NCBI GenBank assembly: GCA_016748015.1
Contig: JAAOMT010000586.1
Coordinates: 1 to 64,000 of the forward strand
Length of the DNA: 64,000 nucleotides
Reading direction: 5' to 3'
Origin: Geosiphon pyriformis
Lineage: Eukaryota > Glomeromycota > Glomeromycetes > Archaeosporales > Geosiphonaceae
The stretch's first letter is position 1. Each line of letters starts with the position of its first letter. The position numbers were made by a program, and so were the translations under genes. The notes under the pieces are model-generated. The model searched no databases, had not been told where the DNA came from, and was given only the letters and a program-made list of their open reading frames with translations. Below, one piece after another: positions 22,916 to 36,780 of the stretch.

Positions 22916-24974
22916 TCTTTATCATTTACATATATCTTGAAAATCATAAAGTTTCAAAAATATAGAAAAAAGTTTTTTCTTTCATTCCAATCTATTGCAG
23001 TTGCATTAAGTTTTTTATCTAAAAAATAATTATTGATAAATTCAATGTTTACAGCACTTCTAATCTGTTTTATAATTTTTGAAATTTTTGTTGCTACATT
23101 TTTAAGTTTTCTAATATGATGAATAAATAAATAAATAAATTACTATTAAAACTTTTTAACAATAATTATTTTTGTAAATATTATTATTACCAAAATCAAA
23201 TTTGGACTTAGATTATCAATAAAACAAATTTTTTAACAAATTTTATGAAAATAATTTGGCAAATTAATTAGCAATTTAAACATATAAAACAAAATCAATT
23301 GAGTTTCAATTAATATATTCAAAACTGGTAATCTTGTAAAAAAAAACTTTGCAAAATTAAAAAAAAAAAAAAACAGTTTTATAGATTAAAGCCAATTGTG
23401 TTTTTAAAATTAAATAATTGGAAAATAAAACAGATGTAATTATGGATTAAGCCAATTTTATTGCTAGTTTCAAAAACTGTACAACTAAAAAAAGTTGATT
23501 AATTTGACTTTTTAAAGCTATAATTTCTCTTTAACGCATAAAAGTTATTTATTAAACTAAATTTTTGAAATAAAAAGTAGTATATTATCACAAACTAATT
23601 AGTTTTAATTAATAGCAAAAATCTAATCACATACTATAAAAAATATACTAAAAAAATTATTATAATGACAAAAAAATTTTGAAAATACAAATTTTACACA
23701 AAAATACTTTAAAGACTAATTTAAGACCAACAAAATTAAATAAAAATTAAAAAACAGTTTTAATATAATTTAATTTAGTTTGAAAAATATTAAACCTCAA
23801 CACAAAAACAGCTATTTAATATTTTTTAATAACTGATAATAACTTTTTACTTATTAATAATATTAAAAAATACAGCAGTACCAAAAAAAGTAATGTTGTT
23901 TGAGTTTTTATAGTATTGATTAATTTTTCAGAATGAAGAATACTGTTTGTTAATTAAAAAACACATAATAAGATATAACTTGTTTCGTTTTATAACAAAC
24001 AACAATAATCCTGTTAAACAATGCAATTAAATATTAATCACTGTTTAATTTGATAAATATTTTATTATTGTTAATGTCAAAATCAAAAAAAAGCGTTGTT
24101 GTTTACAATTAAATTAAAGCCAATTATTTTTATTGGCATAATGATACAAAACTAATAAAAAAACTAGAATTAAATAATTGGATCAGAGCTATTTTTTTTA
24201 AAAAAAAACCAATTTTAAAAACATTAGTTGTAATTTTTATGTTTTTAAAAAGTGGAAAATTGTAGTTTTAAAAAACACCAAAAGAATAACTTTACCTTAA
24301 AATTTCAAATCAATTTGCTGCCGTTATAATTGTTAGTGTTAATAGTTGTTTTTTGGGTGTTTATTCTTTTTTAGTTATTTAAAAATATTAAAAGTAATAA
24401 AAATTGTTACAAAAATACAAAAGTTTTTAACACAGACTTTTTATTAAAGTCTTAAAACTTTTGTTGATAGTAAAAACAACATTAAAAATGTTTTTGGTGT
24501 GCTTTTAAAAAAACTTTGGCTGAAAAAAATTTAAGCCAAAAAAGTTTTTGTTTTAATGACAACTAAAAATTGGTTTATTTATGGAAAATGCTTTTAAACA
24601 TTTTGTTTAACTGTTTTTACTGATAAAAAAGTTTTCTGGTTATAATAACAAAATAAAAGTTTTTTTCTTTTGCTTTAATTGTAAACATAAAATCTACCAA
24701 ACTAAAAGAAAAAAATGATTTTACAAATTAATAAATTTTAAAGCCTAAATACAAACTCTTTTTTTTAAAAATTTCAAAAAAATAAATATTAGAAAATTTT
24801 TTATTTTTGTAAAAATCACAGCTAAAAAAAAATAACACAATAATACAATCAAAATACATTAAATCCATATACTTTCATACCAATAAAATATTAATCTTTT
24901 TTACTTACAAGCACAAACAACAAACTTAATATTTATTTGTCAAAAAAACTTAGTATATTAATTTTTAAAAATAA
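22916..24974. other. AT-rich desert
   Basis: Very AT-rich sequence with a short (AATA)n run at 23121-23141. No coding frames. Some of it may be the decayed body of the LINE whose 3' end lies at 22620-22915. Confidence 0.5.
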
Positions 24975-26057
24975 TATACATTGTGTGACAAAAAAATTGA
25001 CTACAAATCGATCACAGTTCCACGAAAATCGTATGTTTTAATATATTGTTAGAAATACCAAAAGTCACTGACTTCAACAATATAAAATTTAATATACAAA
25101 TTTTTCTCGGTAATCAATTCGCAACGTCGCAACTTTGAATTTACCAAATTAATTAGCATGGCTTTTTGCTAAAGAACTCCATAAATCGCTCCAAATCATC
25201 CATATTTTGCAGCATTTGTTTTTTTACTTCACGTTTAACAATTGCCCATAGATTTTCAATAGGATTTAGATCTGGACTACACGATGGTCAGTCAATAACT
25301 TCAAGTACATTTTCTGCAAGAAATACCTTAGATTTTCGACTCGTATACTTGGGATTATTATCTTATTGAAAACGCCACTTGTTCCCAAGTGCTCCATTAA
25401 CTTCTCCAACATGTTGTTGGGAAATTTCAATATAAAACTTAGTATCAATGATATGCAAAAAACAAAGTAACTAGTTTTTCCTTTCATAAAAAGTCGCACA
25501 AAAATTTTTATATGATCTTTTGGTCTTGGCCGAATTTACCGTTTTCTCTTGTACCAATGTCCAATTATTTTTGGGAACAGTAAAATACTGTTTCATTCGA
25601 AAATAAGGGTTTTTTATATATCCCAAGTGATTTAAATGTCTGTCAATTGTGCGAAATAAATATTTACTCCTTTTTTATCTGGTGCAGTAGCAATTTTTGT
25701 AGGAACAAAAAAGATTTTTCATCAACATATTAACCTACTTTTTTCGATATATGTTCTGTAATTTTTTTACAACAACCATTACCGGCTTTGTACTCTATTT
25801 TTTCTATTTTTTTCAACTTTTATACATTGTATTGTACTTAATTTTAGAACGGAACTGTTTGACTTTTACTTGCTACTTTCTTTGAACAACAAATTCATTC
25901 CGAATGTGAATTATAAACAAAGTTACAAATTAATTCTGCTTTGAGAATAAAAGAAATGAAGTATATCACGCGGAATTTTATTTTATTCGGATTGGATAAA
26001 AAATGAAAAGGTTTTATTATGTAATTTTGTCAAGTTTTTTGTCACACACAGTGTATA
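24975..26057 (-). mobile_element. Tc1/mariner transposon, inactivated
   Basis: Imperfect terminal inverted repeats: tacattgtgtgacaaaaaaa at the left and its complement (gtcaagttttttgtcacaca, gtgta) at 26029-26055, both next to TA. Length is about 1.08 kb, typical of the superfamily. The minus strand encodes transposase pieces: RTIDRHLNHLGYI, then DNNPKYTS (DDE second Asp region), then SPDLNPIENLWAIVKR (25275-25228), a hallmark of Tc1 transposases. The frame is broken by stops. One replaces a Gln before DNNP, and one replaces the Trp of the D-W-P-S motif. The N-terminal helix-turn-helix part cannot be recognised. The transposase would cut and paste at TA sites; this copy cannot make it. Confidence 0.8.
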
Positions 26058-28792
26058 TACATATTATACATATACTAAAAATCCAAATTCAAAAACAAAA
26101 ATTATTATTATTAATTTAAAAAAAAATCAAATAATTATGAGCATTATAACTTGATTAAACAGATAATACAAATTGTTTAACTTGTAAATATTGATAGTTG
26201 AAAAAAACACTATAATATTTGAAAAATGAACAAACATACAAAAAACAATACGTTTTAAATAATTTATCACAATTTTGCAAAAAAATTTAAATTATCTAGT
26301 TAAATATATATTAAAAAATTAAATATGATTATAATGAAGCAGTTTTTTGCTGAAAATTAATTCTAAAAAAGCATAATTTTTTTGTGTTATAATCTTATAA
26401 AAGTCTCAAAGCTTTTTATTTACAAATACAAATTAAATGAATAAAAAAAATAATAAAACCACTTTATTATTTAATAATAATACATAAATATAATCAAAAA
26501 TTCTTTTATATTCAAATAAAAAATTGCAAAAAATATATTTTAAACATTTAAAGCCACTTTTTTATTAATATTACTTTTTATTACAATTTTCTAAATATAA
26601 AACTGATTTAAAATCATATAATACTAAAATTATTTAAATTAATATAAAAAACTTTTTTGCTTAAATTTGATTAAGTTCTATAATAAATTATTACAAATAA
26701 ACATTTATAATTTTTTTGATCCTTATAAATAAATTTAATTGATTTTACTATACAAATTCAGAATTTTTTAAATTCATTTTAATTTATGCAGTTTAAACAA
26801 AACAAAATTTTGATTTTTTTTAATTTACAAAGTCTTTATATTCAAATTTATTCAGGTCTAACACAAAAAAAGTTGAATATTTTATTTATTATTTTTAATT
26901 GATTAATTTTTATTTTTTAAAATATTTTTTATTAAGTTAGATTATATTTTGTCACAGCTTTTAAATTAAATTAAACATATTTAAGTGATTTTTTTTAAAT
27001 CGACATATTTTTAAATTTTGTTGAATTTTGATTCTGCATAAGATTATATATAAATAAATAAATTCTAATTTTTCGAGAGATCAATTAAATTTCCTTAATA
27101 TTTTTATATTGTTGTATTTATTTTTTACTTAAAACTTCAAATTTTAATTCCCACATTAATATTTGAAATACAGATAGCAAATATATTTTAACAAAATATA
27201 TAAGTAAAAACCTATTGTTTTTTATGTAAAAAATTAATACATTATATATTTATAATAAAAAATTTCAAAATAAATATTTAACAAGCAAATTTAAAAAAGA
27301 CTCAAAAATCAAATGTCAAATCAATTATTTTATTAATTTAAATCAGAATACAACATAGTTAACAGAATTCTTTGTAAAAAATATTAATGAACTTCAAATT
27401 TCAAGTTTTGAAATTATTAATTGTTTTTTTCAAGATAATATAGTGCTAAAAAAAATTATTATTTTAACAAGAAACATTAATCCAAAAATTTTAACCAAAA
27501 TTTGATATTTAAACCACTATATTGTATTGTTTAAAGCTAAAAATTTCAAAAACTTTTACATTTTCTGATAAGTTTTTTGGCTACTGGCTTTTAATTAAAA
27601 AATCAAATAACACTTAATTTTTTCAATTTTTCAATCTTTTTGAATTTCCAAGAAAGTTTTTATATTATGAAAATATTGATTTTTTTTTCAAAATGTTTGT
27701 ATGACTTTCAAAATTTTCTGTAATTTTGATTCTTTTGCAAAGACAAAAATGATATTTAGAAATAAAAAAATTTGTATTATTGAAAAAATATTTAATTTTA
27801 AAATTATAAAAATAAAATAATTAAGCATTTTTTAATATAAACAAATTTTTTAATGTATTTTTTTATTATACAAAACAATCATTACTTTTAAAAATAATAT
27901 TAATAATCATAAACATGTAAAATCTTCAATCTGATTAAAATTATTAAATATATATTAGCGTGATATCAGATTGAGAAAAATAGTTTCAAATTCAAGCTTA
28001 AAAAAAATATTTAACAAATTTTACTAACAGTATAGACTGAATTTTTCAAAAGTGTGCAAGTAATTGTTCTTTTTGGAAAGCCGAAAGACCACTTGATCGA
28101 CACCATAAAATCTAGACACAAGAATCATTCTAACCTTAAAAAATTATTTGCATAAGCAAAATTTTGAAAAAATCCCCACACTATTACAAAACAATAATTT
28201 TTAAGCTGTTCCCCAAATTAGATTTACAAATAAAAAGAAAAAAAGGGTTACATTCATATTTCAAAAAAGAAATTAGCTTCCACCTATATTACTGATTGAT
28301 AAATATTAAATGGAAACTAATAGTACTAAAAATTAATTCGTTTTCAGCGAAGTTTCGTCATTTAGTTGGGAAAATAGAATAACCTTATTTTATTGAATAT
28401 ATAAATATTAACCCGTCAAAACTTTTGAATTATAAAAGTAAATTAATAGTCTGGCTTAAAATGATTTCATTTGAGAAAGATTTGTATCCTTCTGTTTAAA
28501 AGCAACACTTTTTTTACGCTTACTCTAGGTATTATTTTCGAGTGTACTTATAAATGGGGGTGTTACTAAAAGACAAGGCCTTGCAATTGTAATACCATTT
28601 ATAATGAGTTATCTATAGCTGGAAAAATCCGGAAAATCTTTGATTAATAACAGTTGCGATTTTGTTCATAAGTTTACATCACTTGATCGTTTACAATAAA
28701 GACAATGGGAAAATATTTATTTCCCGATCAAGAATATTCTTTAAATTTAATACGCGCGAAAACCCGAGATAAGGATTTTGTTTTTAAATCAT
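26058..28792. other. AT-rich desert, then less AT-rich noncoding stretch
   Basis: 26.06-28.0 kb is very AT-rich and featureless. From about 28.04 kb the composition becomes that of gene islands (for example tacgcgcgaaaacccgagat at 28751-28770), but no long frame is present. It may be the promoter or 5' region of whatever lies at 28.8-29.1 kb. Confidence 0.5.
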
Positions 28793-29125
28793 ATGACTTC
28801 AAAGTTGGAGAGTACTAGTATAGATATAGAGTTAGAAACCTCTCGTCAATATATAATAAGGCATTATCAAAATTTAAATAAAAAATGATTAGTTTTACAT
28901 TTATTACATTGATATTTAGGCCCTAATGAATTTTTTATAGAATTTGAATTTAAAAAGAGAGAAAGAGAGAAAGAGAGAGAGAGATTCGAATAATAAGGCT
29001 TTCAATTGATAGATTCGGGAAAATAAGGAGGGACTTAACCGAATTAGAAAGTATTCGATGAGAAAAATTTCAAGAATTAGACACGATCCGCGAACAACTC
29101 GGAGAGAAAAAATTCGAATCATAAA
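28793..29125 (+). CDS. Possible small Arg/Glu-rich gene, low confidence
   Basis: An ATG at 28793 opens 31 residues (MTSKLESTSIDIELETSRQY and on). After a plausible acceptor (ttttttatag, 28931-28940) a frame reads a charged RE/RK-repeat, then IRIIRLSIDRFGKIRRDLTE up to a TGA, with coiled-coil-like continuation (EKFQELDTIREQLGEKKF) behind it. The (GA)n tract at 28956-28984 encodes the charged run. Exon joins are not certain, and one in-frame stop interrupts the end. It may be decayed coding DNA or chance. Confidence 0.2.
28956..28984 (+). repeat. Purine (GA/GAAA)n tract
   Basis: A continuous purine run of agagaaag and gaga units, all purine on the plus strand. Such tracts can form triplex DNA and expand by slippage. 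Confidence 0.8.
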
Positions 29126-30238
29126 AGAATGATTAATTCTCTTTTAGAGAAAGAAAGGAATCGAATTGATTCTATGAACCATCATATTTTTTACCAGATT
29201 TTTCGATTAATTTCCTATATTTTTCATAAGAATAAGTATTTTTTCTAAAAATAAAACTAATTAATAAGCTTAAATCTTACAGAAAAGCGAAAAAGGTATA
29301 TGTTTAGCTCTTGTGAAATATTTTTCTGTTATAAATTATAAAAATATGTTGTAAATAAAATATTATTTATATATTGAAATAACTTGAAATTGAAAAGTTT
29401 TACACAATTACAAAATTTTTAATGATCCAAAAATAATTTTATCTAGTATTTGCAATAAGGCTAATTGATTTATTAATTTCTTAAGGATGAATAAATTTTT
29501 TTTATAATATCTAAAAATAATTATATATTATACTTCTTTTCTTTTTAAGATAAAATCTTTGCTTATTTATCAAATGTTCAAATTATATAGCTGTATTTAT
29601 TTTTCATTTTTGTATATTTTAATTTTTAATATTTTGTTTGTTTCTATTTTTAGTCTTGAAACTATTTATTTGTAACAGTTTAATAAGACTAAACTTTTCA
29701 AAATGTTTTAAAAATATGTTTAATCTTATAAATTAATTCAATTAAAAAATGAATTTAATATATTTTTTGTCAAATTATTATTTTTGAAAAAAGAGAATTT
29801 TTTATTCTTTTATTTTAATTTTTAAAATCTTTTCTTTTAATATATGTAAATAGAATATTTAAACCAAAATTTGTATAATTTTTTAAATTCAAAATTACTT
29901 ATATATATTATTAACAAATATTAATAATTTTTTTACGACTACAATAATAGAACATATATATGCTTAACAAAATAGAAGAGGCTCACACACTTGCTACGCT
30001 TGACAAGCCACCTGATTTAAAAAATCATTTCGATTATCGTTTATTTTCAATTTGATATTGTTTTGTTTATATATAATTATTATTTTTTATTTTTAGTATT
30101 TAAATTTCCTTTTTATTTATTTAATTTAAATCATAATATGAGCTGCACAAAAATTTTATTATTTATTTGATTCACATATAAAAATCTTTTATAAAAAATA
30201 TTCATTATTTGCAAACTTAAATTATGAGTTATCTATTT

Positions 30239-30269
<31 letters not shown>

Positions 30270-31094
30270 TAATAAATTCCATCATTGCTTCATTTATTTG
30301 ATTAAACTACATAAGAAGAATTGTCCATTTTGAAACTAATTATTTTATTTAAACAAAAATAAAAATCATAGGATTAATAAAAATATATAAGAATATTGAG
30401 AAGGAAAACGAAGAGAAATAGGTTTTAATTTTTTGTAAACAGCACAAGTTATTCTAAATATAAAAATTAAATATAAAAATTAAAGATCAACAAGATATAG
30501 CCTTTTTTATATACTTTACTTGATGTAATTATCTCGCTTAGAACGAGAATTGCAATACCTTGTTAAATTGGTATCTGTTTTAAAACAATTCACAAAAGGC
30601 AATAAGTATTATAAAAGCATTCGCACAAACATTTTATGAAGTTATTAACTATTAAATTCTTTAAGAAATAGCTTTGGATTATTAGCTTGAAAAATAATTA
30701 AAGTCAGTAGCTTTAAATAGAAATTTTGAAAGTTTAATTATTTAGCTAAATATATTAAAAAAAGGCTAGTTTAAAAGCTAATTATGAGAAACACTACTGA
30801 ATTATTATTGTTAAGTTGAACTTTGACCATAAATTCCAATATGTTTTTGAATCAGCTAAATTTTCTTTTAAAACCTGAATCATTCAAGCAAGGTGTTTCC
30901 AAAATTTTCAATTTCAAACACTTTATTTCTTACCTATGAGACTTTGATTAAAATTAACTGTTGTGAAAACATTAGATGTTTTCCCAGATATTTTAACCCA
31001 GGAAAAATTTGAAATTTCGGAGGATATTTCGACATTCTACAGAGCCATGGAGATTTAATTGGCAGCTAAATTTAACAATCTTAATTTAATATTT
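29126..31094. other. AT-rich intergenic region
   Basis: No gene seen. It includes a (TTTA)n microsatellite at 30233-30266 and a small less AT-rich patch at about 29975-30040. The last few hundred bases are the 3' flank of lipase-like gene 2. Confidence 0.55.
30233..30266 (+). repeat. (TTTA)n microsatellite
   Basis: About eight perfect TTTA units in tandem in AT-rich DNA. Confidence 0.9.
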
Positions 31095-32711
31095 TTACAT
31101 TATTAATATTCTGCTCGAAAACAGTTGTTTCTTACAAAATTGTGCATTTAAGACTTCCATCGATTCAGTATTACAAACTCCAAATGTTATACCAAAATAT
31201 GGTCCCATATGAGCTGCTTCTGGGTCCATTCCAGTTGTATTCTCTTGACCTAGATTGCAATTCTATTAATTAATCAGAGTAGCGTGTTTGATTAATGAAT
31301 AAAATTTATATTCAGTCATGAAACAATAAATATTTAAACCACAAAATTTACATACTGGATTCTCGCCATGACCGGTTAGAATGTAATTTTTATTCCCATT
31401 AACATTCTCATCTAAAAACCCAGTACAAGCCCATACCTCAAAATTATACGGGTTATTTGGATCAGGACATCCACAATCAGGATAATTAATCCAAAACTCG
31501 GTTTCATGATGCTGAAAACCCATCGTGCCAGCTCGTTCTAGATGCTCACGAGGCAAGTAATCATTTGCATGAGTTATTCGTGATATTTTGATATTGAGAG
31601 CATTGATAAGATTGGCGAATTGCGCGAGACCCAAGCGTGGTTGCCCAAATGTTGTTGTAATAATTTGCATGTCTTTTAAGAAGGAATTTGGTTGAAAAGA
31701 CTCGAGAGTTAATTCTAAGCTTGCTAGAATTGCGTAAACTTTTTCAATAAAGTTAGTCGTAGAAGAAATTTAGAAAAATGTCTTTAGAATTTTCTATAGT
31801 CATTTTATAAACTTCAAAATTTAATATTCTAAGAAAATTAATCATATAATAACCTCCACCAATTCCATGACCAGTTAATAACAATTGCCGTCTCCCATGT
31901 CCATTGGTTGAAGGTGGTCTGGCTAATTTCTCAATTTCGTCCAATAGAAGAGGTTTCATTGTTTTTATCTCACCCAACCAAGCCTGATCCAACACTGGTG
32001 CCACCGAGCTCATAGGCATAATTCGACGCAAATTATCATGCTTGTAGACTCCCACAAAAGATTTTCGTTTTTTCCATTGTCGTGGGGTTAAATCAAGGCC
32101 TTTAAAGTATACAATTATTTCACCTGTTTGGGAGACTTTATATGCATGAGCTTGGAGAATATTAAAGAAATGGGTTATTAAACAGTTAATTTTGGAATTG
32201 TTACAGAATATTACAAATCTTACAAAGAACATTTACCAATGACGCCTGGTACAACGTGTCCAATGGAGTTTGAATCTCTCATACAATATGGAATATTTGC
32301 CACTCGAGCCATTCTGTTAAAGAGAGACAAATCAGGGTCACTTGAAAGGATTACGCGTATTGGAAGGCTTGATAATTCAGGTTGTCCTAGATCTTCAAAT
32401 TGGCCTGCTATTTTAAAATTTTTGCTTCGTTTTGAACGAGCTATATCTGAGTATAGGGTACTAATATTTGGATTGAAGCGAAAGGAAGATTTTGAATTGA
32501 ATGAGACCATTCTATGCGGTTGAAAGAATGAAAGTGTTTTATTCACGAGAGACCAAAGTCTAGCCCTAAGAAATTTGCAAGAATCAAAAGAATTTAATGC
32601 AATTGAATCTGAGACATTTGGATGTAATGAATTAATCCAAATTAAAATCAAAAAAAATACAAAAAAAATCCATCTCTTGGATTGAAAAGTGGTTCGTGAT
32701 ATTAATGCCAT
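31095..32711 (-). CDS. Class 3 lipase-like protein with Gly at the nucleophile position
   Basis: Four minus-strand exons: 32711-32237, 32150-31854, 31738-31356, 31262-31095. Introns are 86, 115 and 93 bases, GT..AG, phases 1, 1 and 0, the same as the paralogue at 5023-6534; total 440 residues. The N-terminus carries a hydrophobic signal or anchor (WIFFVFFLILIWI, about residues 14-26). The core reads EIIVYFKG, then the nucleophile elbow GHGIGG with Gly254 where a lipase has Ser, then TFGQPRLG, RITHAND (Asp317), a Cys-containing loop (PDCGCPD) and exon 4 with HMGPYFG (His403). Two of three triad residues are kept and the nucleophile is absent, so hydrolysis by the usual mechanism is not expected. 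The start at 32711 is chosen; an in-frame ATG at 32765 adds 18 residues. The role is unknown; a secreted binding protein or decoy is inference. Confidence 0.8.
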
Positions 32712-35700
32712 AGATATTGGTGTTAAAAATTTTAGAATTGCCAGAACTAGAAAATCAACTACCACTTAAAACTTTATAAAATCAAAGACAAGGGACAAAA
32801 AAATCTCAGCCCAATTAATTAACAAACAAAATACAAATAACTATAAATGAAGAATTAAACTGATTTTGGAAAAAGAAATTCCAGCTTTATTAAGTTTGAA
32901 TATTTTCTTCCATTGTTTTAGAAGAATTCATACAAATATTGAAAAATTATGCGCATGTGAGTAGATTGATTATTGTGAAGACTGGATTTATATCGATCGG
33001 CACTCGGTGGAAAAGTCACCCGTTTTTTCTGTATGGGATTAAATCCTCCATTGAGATTCAGAGATCTGTCACATTAAGTCTATAGCTTGAAGATTGTCTT
33101 GCTAAAAAGTAATAATGTGATTAGGATTTTTAACAAAAGTGATTCATATAAACAATTCGATAAATGTATTCAAGAAACATGAAATAAAGTGTTACATAAT
33201 TTACACTAAATTTCATTTAAATTTAAAAAAGTTATATTTAAAATAAGTTTAATTATTAATCTTAGTATATTTGGCATCTTGAAACAAAACAATTTGGTAG
33301 TAAAAATTATTTAAAAGCTATAAATTAGAAATGCTCTAAATTAAAATTAATAAATAGACATGGCCAAATAAAATAAAACATATCTTTTGGAAAAAACTAA
33401 AGAACAATTGTTATAATATATTTTCGCGTATTAGATAAGTATGTTAAAAAAAGCAAATAAAATGTCGAGTAAAATTTTTATTAAAATTTCTAAAATAATC
33501 TGAATATACTAATAAACTCGTCAAAAGCATTGGTTAAACCAGCACGTAAGAAAGTGGATTATATTATTTCAAATAAACGCTTCGAATAATAATATTAAAA
33601 TATTATCCTTTTTGGTGAATTAAAATTTAAATTGTCTAATTTTGTTAATCAATTTATAGTTTTAATATTATTATAAAAATTTTGCTTACTTTTTATTTTC
33701 ATTAATTCAATGCTATTTTATTTTTTATAAATGTATCATAAATTTTTTATTAAAGAAATTATTAGTAATTTATGATAGATAATGATTATATTTTATGGAT
33801 CCATTAAAAAGAATCTTTAAATTTGGTTTAATTATCTGATTAGCAAGTAATTTCTATTATAAGATTTATATCTGGACCAAATGCTTTCTTAACTTGAAAA
33901 TTAATTCAAGCAAATATGACATATGAAAAAATTTAACTTAAATTGATAAAAATAGATTTTGATTTTTTTTTGACAAATTTAAGCAGTATGCCTCAATTGT
34001 CAGGTTTTATATATTGAAAAGCATTATAAATAAAATAAAATAATAAATATATTATGTAATATAAAACTGAACATTCTTTATAAAAGACATCTGTATTTTT
34101 TAAGGATCAATATTGTAACATAATCAAGCTTTCTTTACTTAAAAATTGCAGAAAATGATTTTAAAAATGCTAGTTGTGTTACTAAAGCATTTCTTTAGAC
34201 CAATTTACCTGAATTATTCACTAATTATTCTTAGTCTTGATTTGAAAAAATTCATAAAAATGTAGCCAAAAATTTACTGAATTAAAGCACTTTATGGTCG
34301 AGAAGTAAACAAGTGTTTTAGATTCTCTTGCAAAGAATTTAATAAAATTTATAAAGAATAAGCCAGAAAGATGTAAGAAACAAATTCTTTAATATTTATT
34401 AATTAATATAATTAGTTGGTTATATGTTTTTAAATAGTTATTTTGGAAATAATTTGTATAACAAGTTATTGAAATATTGTGTAATAATAAATTTTTTTTG
34501 ATATTATATATTAAGCAGTCAATAAAATTAAAATTAATAAAATCAATGTAAATTGTTCAGTTTTAATTATTATTATTAAATAAAAACTCAAATAAAAATA
34601 TAAGTGGATTTTTTTTTAATAATACAAAAAATCATTTGCGTTCTCATAATGAAACTTTATTTTATATTCTAAATAACTAGTTAGTTATTTACAGTAATTT
34701 ATTTATTTTTTCAATAAAAAATTGCTTTATCTTTTATTATTAACTTTATTATTTGTTTTGTTATAAACATAATATTAAAAAATTAATTAATTGTTTTGTT
34801 ATAAACATAATACTAAAAAATTAATTAATTTTTATTATTATTAGGTGTTTTAAATTTAACAATTTAATAATCCTGATCTTATTACAAATTTTTTTAAAAA
34901 TAACCATATTATTATTTCTGATAATTTGAAACAAAAAAACTGTATTAATAGTTATTAATATTATATATTTAGTTATTCTATTTTTCAAAGCTATTAAAAA
35001 ATAAAAATAATTGATGTTTATTATTAAATTTTAGGACATTGATTAATACATACAATTATAATAACTGTTTTAGTTTTTGTTTGATTATTTTCAAATGTTG
35101 TTAGTAATAATAATTAACTCTTGTTTAAATACTTTTTGTTATTATTGTATATTGCAGACTTGTTAAAATTTTTTGTTGCTGTGTGCTAACAAATCTGTTG
35201 TTTTTTAAATAATGTTTAGTTATAGAATATTTCAAATTTTAATCTAAAAACTAAACTATAAAAAATTTACAATTAATCTAAGATTTCTAAATTTCAAAAA
35301 TTTAAATTTGTTAAAAGTATAAGGTTAGCTTATTTTAAGTTTATTAAGTTAAAATTTTTTAACAAGTTTTAATTGCGCATAATTTCCAAAAATTAAAATG
35401 TTAATATTGTAAATTAATTATAAAATGTTAAAACTTTTAAGTTATTGATCAATCCTAGTGAAGGTATATATTTTTTATAAAAAAACCACTTTTTTTATAC
35501 ATTTTTGAATAATATTATTTCAAGTTTTAGCATTATTATTTTTGCAAAAATGTGGCAAATTTTTCTAAGATAAATGTGAATTATGACAAACTTTTTCAAA
35601 TTATTCATATTTTTATTAAATACATAGTATATTTAATTAGACTTGTATATTGTACAAATTATAATAATTTGAATACTAAAATGTGATATGAAAATCTATG

Positions 35701-36780
35701 CTAAATTAATTATAAGAGTTAGAAATAATTTCAATATAATTTTTGGATTAAATTTTAACTGATAAAATGTTCTCCGATTTCCAAAGTTAAAAAAACACTT
35801 ATTATAATAAAACACTCAATTAATTGTATTATTATCTTAAAATTTTGGAATAATTTAAAAATTTATTACAATTTTTATCACCAGAAAAATGTAAGACAAA
35901 TAAGAAAATACAAAAATATTTCACAAAATGGCAAGTTACTACTTATTTAAAACTTAACAAATTAATAATTAAAACAAATAAAAATTCAAATTTGCCAAAA
36001 ATGTATTATTTCTTAAAATAACCAAGAGTATTTAAAATGATATGCTATTTATGCTATTACTTATTAAAAACCTAAAATAAATTAAATTTAAAAAAAAAGA
36101 AAACTTATTAATTATAACGTTTTTTTACAAACAAACATTTATTCTGTTATTTAATTCAAATATTTTACAAACAATAAATTAAAAATTAAACCAAAAAAAC
36201 TTATCATGTTAATGTTAAATTTAATTTATTACCAAAAGTTTTAATCGAAATTAATTTGAATTTTTTCTTGAAATATTCCCAAGAAAAGTGATTTAAATTG
36301 CTTTTAGACTATTATTAACTAATAAAAAAATCAATATTAGAAACAAAAAAGAATTACTTTAAAACAAAACTGAAACCTATTTACAATAAACCAAATAAAA
36401 AATTGTTTAAGCCATTTACTTATTCTTAATCTAAAATTAAGGTTTATAATTTGTTTAAAAACATAAAAATTTAAACATTAATAATATAAAACGCAAAATA
36501 AACTGGTAAAAATTAATTAAAGATTAATGTATTAGCTAAAAGCTAATCCAAACCAGAATTGTTCAATATGCTTCTGTTGTTATTGATTAAAACAAGAGAT
36601 TTTTTCCTATTTATAGCCATAATAAAGCTGGATACTATAATTAGTACTAGTAATACAAAATTGACAAGAGAATCAAAAGAGACAGAAAAAACCAAAGTTT
36701 TATTTTTTACAAGAAAAAAAGCAGGCTCCAAAACACTAGAATTATTAAAAACACCAAAAAAAAGGCTTCAATATTTTAAA
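32712..36780. other. Promoter region of lipase-like gene 2, then AT-rich desert
   Basis: 32.7-33.1 kb is less AT-rich and probably the promoter. 33.1-36.5 kb is extremely AT-rich and geneless. A direct repeat of about 38 bases (ttgttttgttataaacataa plus 18) starts at 34753 and again at 34791. A 104-residue plus frame at 36559-36873 is Lys-rich and may include the start of the transposon protein that follows. Confidence 0.5.
34753..34828 (+). repeat. Tandem direct repeat, 2 x 38 bases
   Basis: Two nearly identical 38-base units in tandem (one substitution visible: atatta versus atacta). A recent slippage or short duplication. Confidence 0.85.

Noticed and set aside
32239-32523. 94-residue plus-strand frame
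   Set aside because: Antisense shadow of exon 1 of the lipase-like gene at 31095-32711.
34753-34828. CRISPR-like array
   Set aside because: Only two adjacent units without spacers; a simple tandem duplication in a eukaryotic context.
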